Assembly: GCA_907163345.1 (NCBI GenBank)
Contig: CAJQUN010000396.1
Coordinates: 461,699 to 525,698, forward strand
Length of the DNA stretch: 64,000 bases
Source: Haberlea rhodopensis
Taxonomy: Eukaryota > Streptophyta > Magnoliopsida > Lamiales > Gesneriaceae
Reading direction: 5' to 3'
A model generated the notes under the pieces. The model was given only the letters and a program-made list of their open reading frames with translations, did not search any database and was not told the DNA's origin. The position numbers and the translations under genes were made by a program. Shown piece after piece: positions 56,680 to 64,000 of the stretch (the stretch's first letter is position 1; every line of letters starts with the position of its first letter).

Positions 56680-57866
56680 GGTGCGAAGCACCCATTTTGA
56701 ACCCACAACATTAGTTCTGGAAGGACGTGGAACAAGAACCCAAAGCACTGAAGTGCAAAATTTCCTCGTCCATGGCCGCAACCCAGTCGGGTGATTTAGC
56801 TGTTGATTTAAAACCTTTTGGTTTGGTATGATGAAACAATGCCTGAAGGAGCCCGTTCTGGTCAACAAAGCTAAGGTCTACAATGTGTCTGGGCTTGAAT
56901 ATGTTGGCCCGTGCTTGGGTAATCATAGGTTCAGTGGGCTGGATAGGGTTAGGTGTTGGAGTGTTGGTAGGTTCAGCTTGGACTAGAGGCATGGGCGGAG
57001 GCGTAGTAGGTTCAGACGGTGGGCATAGAGAGTAGGGCCCATTTGTATGAGAGCAGAGTGACTGGACAGGTGGATTGGGCGCCGGGGCTGAGGGCGAAAG
57101 GGGTGATACGGTGCGGACTGGGGAATCGGGAGCAAATTGAGCTAGTACACTGGATTCCAAATATGTGGAAAGTTCCAGAGTAGAGCTTGGTGGCCGACTG
57201 ATGTTCCAGAAAAGGGAAATAAACTCATCAAATTGAGCAGGCCCCGAAATAAAGATTCACCAACTAGATTCATCAAGACATCCAAATCCTTTGGATTAGT
57301 TATAACCAAGAAAAATGCATAGATTGATGTGAGTTGAAAATTTATTAGTAGCATAACCTCGTAGGCAGGGAAATACTTGGCATACCGTGAAATAATGCAT
57401 AATCCGGAACAAAATGAAATAATAATTCATAAGGCGACTTTCCATGCAAAACTGGAGATGACAGATGATTAATGATGAGGGTGGTGTTACTAAAGGCATC
57501 CACCCAAAGAGATAGCAAGGCATGAGACTGGAATATCATTGTAAGCCCAGTTTTCAATAATATGTTTGTGTTTCCGCTCTGCCCGACCATTTTGAGATGG
57601 AGTGTAAGGATACGGCATGCAATGGAAAATGCCACAGGTAAGCAAATGAGTCTGAGACTGATTATTAGATTGAAATGTAGAAAAACCCCATAAAAGTCAT
57701 ATTTGTGCCCTAACAAATAAAGCCATGTAAAACATGAATAATCATCAATAAATATGACATAGTATCGAAAACCATTGTAAGATGCAACAGGTGTCGGTCC
57801 CCATAAATCACAATGAACAATATCGAAAACTTTTAAAGCACGCTTTTTATTAACAAAAAATGGCAA
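56680..57866 (-). pseudogene. pol: Copia integrase and integrase/RT linker
   Basis: Minus-strand frames give copia integrase: FDIVHCDLWGPTPVASYNGF, YYVIFIDDYSCFTWLYLL and, after frameshifts, WVDAFSNTTLIINHLSSPVL with LHGKSPYELLF. The linker (57160-56711) is Pro/Thr-rich and ends MITQARANIFKPRHIVDLSF and FKSTAKSPDWVAAMDEEI, the usual entry into RT. The RT N-terminus NVVGSKWVLRTKY then meets the nested element at 56680. Several frame changes and stops make it inactive. Confidence 0.87.
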
Positions 57867-59015
57867 ATGTTACTCTTTGCGAGTTGACATTGAGAACATA
57901 AAGATGGGCTGGGGAGCAGGGACATAACAGACAAAATCCCTGGTTATTTAAAAGAGAAATAGTATCAAACGACACATGACCTAACCGAGAATGGCATATA
58001 TCAAAAGAAGTTGTTAAACGTCTGGACTTCAGTGCACCAAGGAGGACTGAATGCCCTTGCTCAAGAATTTACAAGCCTCGTTCACGCCGGCCTCTTGCCA
58101 GAGTTGTTCCTATTGCTCGATTCTTAATAGTAAATTGCTTGTCTTTAAATAAGACATCAATAGCATGATAAGTTGTCAACTTCCTAATTGAAATTAGATT
58201 TTTCGTGAGGTGAGGCACCACCACATCCAGTAAGTGTAAATTATCAGAGAACGAGCGAGAACCAATATGAGAAAGAGGCATTGTTACCAACTACAACCCG
58301 ATTGGAGCCTGAATATTGTTCCGTGGAGTCGAGACGAGATGGGCCAAGAGTCATGTGAGCAGATGCACCCGTGTCAAGGTACTAGTCTGAGCAATCAGCA
58401 TAATTGAGAGCTTGGCAGTGTTAGAAGATGAGGCACGATGGTAGCGTTCTTGACACTTATAGGCATAGTGTGCCTGGGTGCAGCAGATTTGGCATCATTG
58501 GGCATGTAAGGTCATCGCCCTCTCCCACGGCCACGAGAAGAGTAATAGCCACCACGACCACGAGAAGGATGTTGTGGCCAATAGTTTTGTCATTGCTCGC
58601 CATGAACGTCGCTTCGGGTGGCTGTGTTTGTTCAAGATATTGTTGAAAGAGATCAAAACTTTATGCCTTGGATGATAGGTCACGAAAGGAAGGTAGAGAC
58701 GTATAGCCATTTGAGATGAGGAGAAACTAGATAATGATGGACCCAAACCGCGAAGGAACCATGAGATTTGTCAGTTTCGTCGATGGGGAACCAATGGCGG
58801 CTAGTTGATTTCAAAGGTTCTTGAATTGCCGTTCATATTCAACCACGGTGTGGGAGCCCTTTTTCATCAACTTCAAGTCGTCTTTGAGACGAAGTTCACG
58901 AGACTTAGAGCTGTGGCTGAAGGCTGTTTCAAGTGCCAGCCAGACTGCTCAAGAGGTGGAGCAGCCTGATGTGACTAGAAATAGACACATCTATTGCGCT
59001 TAATTATCTACGATT
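57867..59015 (-). pseudogene. gag: Copia gag, protease region and gag-pre-integrase, degraded
   Basis: Read on the minus strand, the gag part near 58940-58740 has LALETAFSHSSKSRELRLKD, typical copia UBN2 gag with a stop. Zinc-knuckle-like CQICCTQAHYAYKCQERY (about 58490-58440) and the frame 58290-58069 (VVPHLTKNLISIRKLTTYHA) follow. The latter is the protease end/pre-integrase region. The segment ends at about 59015, where the Athila-like LTR begins. Confidence 0.75.
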
Positions 59016-60580
59016 TGGTATATTTTGATTGATAAATTGATACATATGCTACCTAATCGTATATTTGTGTAAATGTAGGGAAATGTGAAGAAATCAAGCT
59101 AAAATGATGAAAGAAGCAATAAAGTTGAAGAAAAGAGGAAAAAACCGGAATCCAAGACACATGTTGCTCCTTTCTCCTCAACTTTCTATATGTTCCAGAC
59201 ATCTTTTAGAAATGTGGTCCATAGAAAAGTTGTAGAACTTTGAGTTATCTTCGCGTGGACAGCTGATTTATCAAATTCGGAGTTCGGACGAGAAAGTTAC
59301 GGCCAAAATACGTAACTCGCCAGAAAAATGGAGGACAGGCGTAATTACGCCATTCACAGGCGTAATTACGCCAACGCTACGGCATGGACAGGCGTAGCTA
59401 CGCCATTATGAGGCGTAATAACGCCAGAAACGCAGAAAGCCGTTTTTGTGATACGTCACCAGGCGTCTTTACGCCACTTTAAGGCGTAGCTACGCCAGCA
59501 GAGTTTTGGAAAGTGTAAAAACTTGATTTCTTTCCTTCTCATGGATTTTAACCCTACTCCATCAGCCTCTATACCTCATATACACGATTTCTATCTCATA
59601 TTAAGCATAATTCATACCTTAGAATAATTTGGAGATTTTAGAATAATTTTTCTTTCAATTTTGTGAAGAACGCTCGAAGAACGAGGACGGAATCGACAAG
59701 CCGGAATCGTGCTTCCTTTTAGTACTTTTTCTTTTCCTATTAGTTTGATGCTTTCTAGATTAATTTTGATTGTTTTTAATCTAGTTATGAGTAGCTAAAT
59801 ACTTTTGTGATTCTCGGTTTAGGAAAACGATACATTGGATGTTTACGATTCTTGTGAGATAAGTTTTGATTGTTGATTTTCTTTGAGTATCAATTGTTTT
59901 TTTGATTTGATTGACATAATTGTTATGCATGATTGTTGGATTGATCACCTAGCTATCTTCATACACTTTAACGCTAAATTAGATATCAAATACGGAATCG
60001 TTTGATCCCTCTAATTTACGAAGCAACTAAGATTAATTAAATTCCGCTTGTGAGTTTGTTAAATTCTTAGGAAAAACAATTGACTAGATTAAACATAGAC
60101 GCTTGGATTATGTTGTTAGATTCATCGATCTCACTAGTTCATATGCTATCATCGATTTAAATCTTAATCGCTTGTATTGTGATTGATTGTTTGATAAGGG
60201 TTAAACTAGAACGCTTGGGCTACTTAACTAAACTTAAGGTGATATAGGACTTTGATTATTGGATTAAACGTCCACGATGAATATTCATATGAGAATTGAA
60301 TCGTATGTGAAGATCGATGATCAAGATAGTAAACGCCAATTGTAAAGTTGACCGAAAACCGAGAATTGCTCTTTTCTCATAAGTTAATTCATCTAGTTTA
60401 ATTTTGCATCATAGTAGTAGTATTATTCAATTGATTTCAAAAACCCCTTTTATTTAGTTTGCATAAGTTAACACAAAGATATAACCTTCCTCGTGGGATC
60501 GATCCCTACTCACGCTACTACATTCATTACTGTTATTAACTTGAGAGGGTTAATTTGGGCGTACGCGATAAACGCTACCA
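59016..60580 (+). repeat. 5' LTR of the Athila-like element
   Basis: About 1565 bp if it starts at TGGTATATTTTG; the start is uncertain because the 3' LTR is not in the window. It contains the palindrome array at 59338-59496. The end is fixed by the PBS. Confidence 0.65.
59338..59496. repeat. Six GGCGTANNTACGCC palindromes in three 21-bp-spaced pairs
   Basis: Copies start at 59338, 59359, 59391, 59412, 59462 and 59483, giving spacings 21, 32, 21, 50 and 21 bp. Sequences are GGCGTAATTACGCC (twice), GGCGTAGCTACGCC (twice), GGCGTAATAACGCC and GGCGTCTTTACGCC. Each pair has a 7-bp spacer (ATTCACA, ATTATGA, ACTTTAA). Confidence 0.95.
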
Positions 60581-60585
60581 AATTT

Positions 60586-60603
60586 TGGCGCCGTTGCCGG
60601 GGA
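60586..60603 (+). other. Primer binding site (tRNA-Asp)
   Basis: TGGCGCCGTTGCCGGGGA is an 18-nt exact complement to the plant tRNA-Asp 3' end including CCA. It starts 5 bases after the LTR end. Confidence 0.92.
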
Positions 60604-60670
60604 AGGCAATTTTATTAATTTGTGTTAATTTTATTGATATTCTTCTTCCCGTGCTTTTTACCTGTTGTTC

Positions 60671-61735
60671 ATGCACGCAGGCGATTTTTCATTTGAGGAG
60701 GACGAACATCAATACGATCCCGAGATAGAAAGGACTTTATACCACCTAAGAAGAGAAAATCGAAGACAAGTGAAAGAAGAAGAGGAAAGAACCATCATGG
60801 CAGGGAATCAAAGCCTACGACAGCTAGCGAATCCTACTTTGGATCAGCAGCCTCTCTGCATAACCTTTCCTACACTTGCTTACTAATAATAAATTTTGAA
60901 TTAAAATCTGGCCTAATACATCTTTTACCTTCTTTTCATGGCCTTGCAGGTGAGGATCCGCAGAAGCATTTGATGGAATTCCATGTAGTGTGCACTACGA
61001 TGAAGCCGACTGGAATAACCGAGGAACAAATCAAATTACGAGCTTTTTCCGTTCTCTATGAAGGACGCGGCTAAAGATTGGCTCTTCTATTTACCTTCTG
61101 GATCCATCACTACATGGAACGAGCTGAAAAGAACCTTCTTGGAGAAATACTTTCCTGCATCAAGAGCGACGAATTATCCGCAAAGATATATATGGCATTC
61201 GACAACTCCAAGAGGAATCACTGCATGAATATTGGGAGCGCTTCAAGAAGCTTTGTGCAAGCTGCCCTCAACATCAGATAAGTGAACATTTACTGATTCA
61301 ATATTTTTATGAGGGTCTTTTGCCAAATGACAGGAATTTGGTGGATGCTGCTAGTGGAGGAGCATTTGTAGATAAGACGCCAACGGAAAGCAAGAACACT
61401 TGATTGCGAACATGGCAGCCAACTCTCAACAGTTTGGAACTGCTCGATCGGACCATAAACTTAGGAAGCAAGACGAGGTAAATGTTTCTAGCCTCGAACA
61501 ACAATTGATTGATTTAACAGGTATTGTGAAACAACTTGCGATCGGAATGGGACAAAGTGCTAAGGTATGTGGAATTTGTGCACTACCGAGTCATCCAACT
61601 GACGCTTGCCCCACACTTCAAGAACCTTCAATTGAGGAAGCAAATGCGGCAGGCGGATTTCCAGGACAACCACAACGGAAGTATGATCCCTATTCTAACA
61701 CTTACAACCCGGGTGGCGAGATCATCCAAATTTGA
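60671..61735 (+). pseudogene. gag: Athila-like gag, frameshifted
   Basis: An ATG at 60671 gives an acidic start (MHAGDFSFEEDEHQYDPEIE), then MAGNQSLRQLANPTLDQQPL, the usual N-terminus. Stops near 60885 interrupt it. Another frame has LKSGLIHLLPSFHGLAGEDP, then KHLMEFHVVCTTMKPTGIT. Further shifts separate DAAKDWLFYLPSGS, WERFKKLC and AASGGAFVDKTP. The zinc knuckle CGICALPSHPTDAC is in frame 61400-61735. It would form particles and bind RNA, but the breaks rule out a functional protein. Confidence 0.8.
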
Positions 61736-63166
61736 GATATGGGAATCAAAATGAGCCACAGATGCAACAACATCCACCACCATATAGGCCACCACTCCAA
61801 AGGCCACAACAAGCCATTCCAACCCCAACACCTGGTGAGTATTTAGAAAATATTGTTAAGGAACTTGCTACTGAATCTCTAAAATTTCAACAGGAGACAA
61901 GAGCAAGCATCCAAAGCTTGACTACTCAAATGGGTCAGATGGCAACAGCAATAAATCGCATCGATTCTCAAAGATCAAACACTCTCCCGTCACAACCAGT
62001 AGTGAACCCAAGGGAGAATGTGAGTGCCATCACTTTGAAGATGAGCGAAGATGAAGATGATGAGAAAGTGGTACTGACACCACCCGGAAGAGAAGATGCG
62101 AAAGAGATGAAGGAGATGGAGAAGGACGTTGAAGAGCCCATACAAGAGGAGGAACCACGGGGTAAGTTCCCTAAATTTTCTGAATATAAAATTGAACCCC
62201 CATTCCCCTTGCTTTTAAGGAAAATAGGAAAGATGAGGATATCAAGGAACTCTACGAGACTTTCCGACGATGTGATGCGAACGCTCCACTACATGAAGCC
62301 ATGATGAAGATACCTCGATGTGCGAGATTTTTGAAGGAGGTATGGAAAGTGGGTAAGAACAAGGAAGGCAAAGGGTACCCCAAGATTGAGTTAGGTGAGA
62401 ATGTTTACGCGGACATCCAAAGAAGCATTCGCACAAAGTGTAAGGACCCTGGTATGTTTTATATCCCTTGTGTGATTGGAACCACTAGAATTGATAAGGC
62501 AATGCTAGATTTAGGATCGTCCATTAATGTCATGCCTTACTCAATCTACACTCAACTGAAACCCGGCCCTTTGAAACAAGACCATACCGTGATTCAATTA
62601 GCTGATAGGTCCACGGTTATTCCTAGGGGGGTAGTAGAAGATTACTTATGCATGTAGATAACTTGGTCTTCCCCGCCGATTTCTATGTCTTAGACATGGA
62701 AAATGGTGATCCATCCAGCCCCATCCTTTTAGGGAGACCATTCTTGAAAACATCAAAATCTGTGATCGACGTGAATAGCGGTCTGTTTACAATAGATTCT
62801 AATGGTGAAATTGCAAAATTTAATATCTATGAACCCATTAAAACTCACAAGCATTCTAGTTACGCTATTGATATAAATGATGCATATGATTCTGATTTTG
62901 ATAATGATGAATTGTGGGAGATGGGAAAGGCTACTGATGGCCTTGATGACAACGGAGGTATGGATTCTCATTTTGTGCATAATGTTCATAATGTTGCCGC
63001 TTTATCTACTCATGATACTGCTGACCCTCTCTTTTCTAACTTGCAAGATCATACCATTGAAAAGAAGCACCCTCCGGATCGACCAAAGCAAGCAACAAAT
63101 GCTGGAGGAGTAACAAAGACGGGGACGACCACTCAAAGAGCAACAAGCCGAAATACAGAGGAGTGA
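61732..63166 (+). pseudogene. pol: Athila-like spacer and retropepsin-like protease, three frames
   Basis: Frame 61732-62304 is a Gln/Pro-rich linker with IQSLTTQMGQMATAINRI and an acidic segment. Frame 62301-62657 has the aspartic protease core: FYIPCVIGTTRIDKAMLDLG, SSINVMPYSIY, with DLGSS as active site and VIQLADRSTV. Frame 62648-63166 completes it (DFYVLDMENGDPSSPILLGR, PFLKTSKSVIDV). It then ends in an unrelated acidic tail instead of RT. Frame changes at about 62270-62300 and 62640-62650 interrupt the protein. Confidence 0.8.
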
Positions 63167-64000
63167 AGAAGATATTGAGGTGGTTAAGAAAGGACAGAAC
63201 GACCACCGCATCACCCCACCTTGATAGAGGACTGGCGTCGGGCCACCGATGTTTAAACAGAGGCGCTGCTTGGGAGGCAACCCAAGGGAGTTAGTTTCCT
63301 TTCTCCCTTTTATTTATTTATTTTTGCTTTAGTAGTTAGATTCTCTTTTCTTGTATTTTTGTCTTACATTGGGGACAATGTACGATTTAAGTATGGGGGA
63401 GGGATTAGTAGTGTGTTATTGTTTTTCTATTACAAAAATACAAAAAAATCAAAATTTGAAAATTTTGAGCTCATAGTTAGTAATGAACACATGCTTAGAT
63501 TCACTAGCCCATGATGAAACCTAATTGATATCATGCATGCTTTTGAACATAGGTGAATTGTTAACCTTGGAACACTTTGAACTCTAATGCAAAGTTTACT
63601 TTAACTTAGTAGTTGAATATTTTGAGCACATTATTGTCATGGCTTGTGAAGTGTGCATAGCTTAGTGAAGATTGTGTGAACTTTGTGATAGTTTAAGAAG
63701 TCTCTAATACATGCTAGAACTTAACTACATGCTCTTTGAGGCGTATGTCTAGACTACTTGCGAACATGAAAGTGATATAGGCAATCTTTGATGCGTTTGA
63801 GCCTTTCAAGCCTACCATGTAAAGAAAATCAATCACTAGTACCCTTTTGAGCTTTAATGTAAAAGAATGGTGTAGATGCTAACATACTAAAGACCCCCAT
63901 CAACATTCCTTGACTAGCTTATCATCCTACCCTTCTAGCCTAAATATGCTGTTAATCCATACCTTTTAAGGGAGTATGATGTATTTCATTCAAAATGCAC
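63167..64000 (+). other. 3' untranslated part of the Athila-like element
   Basis: Holds GCTTGGGAGGCAACCCAA and a purine-rich TATGGGGGAGGGA tract (about 63391), both typical of Athila-like 3' regions. AT-rich non-coding sequence then runs to the window edge. The 3' LTR is not reached. Confidence 0.6.

Larger units (their letters stand above)
47730..59015 (-). mobile_element. Minus-strand copia element, split by a nested LTR element and cut by the Athila-like LTR
   Basis: Segments 47730-49214 and 56680-59015 belong to one element: the 3' LTR (about 47730-47949), RNase H and RT on the left; the integrase-RT linker, integrase and gag on the right. The reading of RT passes from ..KWVLRTKY at 56680 to ..LSNVIVERLKARLVAKG at 49210 once the 49215-56674 insertion and one TATTT duplication are removed. 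Frameshifts and stops are frequent. The gag 5' part and 5' LTR are missing beyond 59015. Confidence 0.85.
59016..64000 (+). mobile_element. Athila-like (Ty3/gypsy, non-chromovirus) element, RT/integrase-less, right end outside window
   Basis: The 5' LTR ends TACCA at 60580 and PBS TGGCGCCGTTGCCGGGGA (60586-60603) is fully complementary to the 3' end of plant tRNA-Asp, the Athila type. Gag and protease follow in broken frames. After protease and a short acidic tail comes the conserved GCTTGGGAGGCAACCCAA motif (63268-63285) and CATTGGGGACAATGT..TAAGTATGGGGGAGG (63369-63404), normally far downstream, after pol. RT, RNase H and integrase are absent. The proposed start TGGTA at 59016 mirrors TACCA at the LTR end. 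Confidence 0.82.

Noticed and set aside
62753..62989. Minus-strand and alternative frames over the Athila-like protease
   Set aside because: Shadows of the protease frame on the plus strand.
1..64000. tRNA, rRNA or other structural RNA genes
   Set aside because: The tRNA-like stretches seen (40-51, 6513, 10109, 50696, 60586) are short primer binding sites complementary to tRNA ends. No full tRNA was recognised by eye; a tRNAscan run would settle it.

Overview
The window is nuclear DNA from a flowering plant, most likely a eudicot. It is AT-rich, has plant-type introns, hAT-type MITEs, Helitrons and several families of plant LTR retrotransposons. I find only two host genes that look intact. 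One is a five-exon oil-body/triacylglycerol lipase (OBL1-like, 30291-34051). The other is a small single-exon NIMIN-like (NPR1-interacting) gene at 43995-44339. The species cannot be named from the sequence.

Layout. 1-2085: LTR/PBS relic, a hAT MITE, a 91-bp tandem duplication and a Mutator-like MITE. 2086-25289: a probable non-autonomous Helitron carrying a promoter-like segment, split by an 18.3-kb Tekay-like chromovirus (4539-22864, TSD GTTTC). The chromovirus gag is itself split by a 9.6-kb non-coding LARD-type element (7119-16739, TSD AAAGA). 25290-30237: hAT elements, a LINE 3' end and a 302-bp Helitron. 30238-34051: lipase gene. 34971-37424: a gag-only copia derivative. 38957-42211: a copia RT/RNase H/LTR fragment duplicated in tandem, one copy carrying a MITE. 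43590-44339: NIMIN-like gene with TGACG promoter motifs. 45369-47729: a MITE and two LTR relics. 47730-59015: a minus-strand copia interrupted by a gag-like-only LTR element (49215-56674, TSD TATTT). 59016-64000: an Athila-like element with LTR, tRNA-Asp PBS, broken gag and protease, no reverse transcriptase or integrase; it runs off the window.

How the parts relate. The Tekay element has a complete domain order (gag, protease, RT, RNase H, integrase, chromodomain) but is dead: four in-frame stops and one frameshift. The LARD shares with it the PBS region, LTR termini, the sequence before the 3' LTR and a long stretch of Tekay LTR sequence. It therefore looks like a parasite of that family that landed inside a member of it.

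Most unusual signals. (1) Arrays of 12-14 bp palindromes sit in the LTRs of two unrelated retrotransposon families (GGCGATCGATCGCC in Tekay, GGCGTAATTACGCC in the Athila-like element). In both, neighbours are repeatedly 21 bp apart, i.e. 14-bp palindrome plus 7-bp spacer. (2) The LARD interior holds an amplified array of small hairpin modules whose stems differ but stay complementary (TAGCG/CGCTA, TGGCG/CGCCA, GACG/CGTC) around a similar loop. Similar modules occur in the Tekay LTR. Both could be cis-acting signals; their function is unknown.
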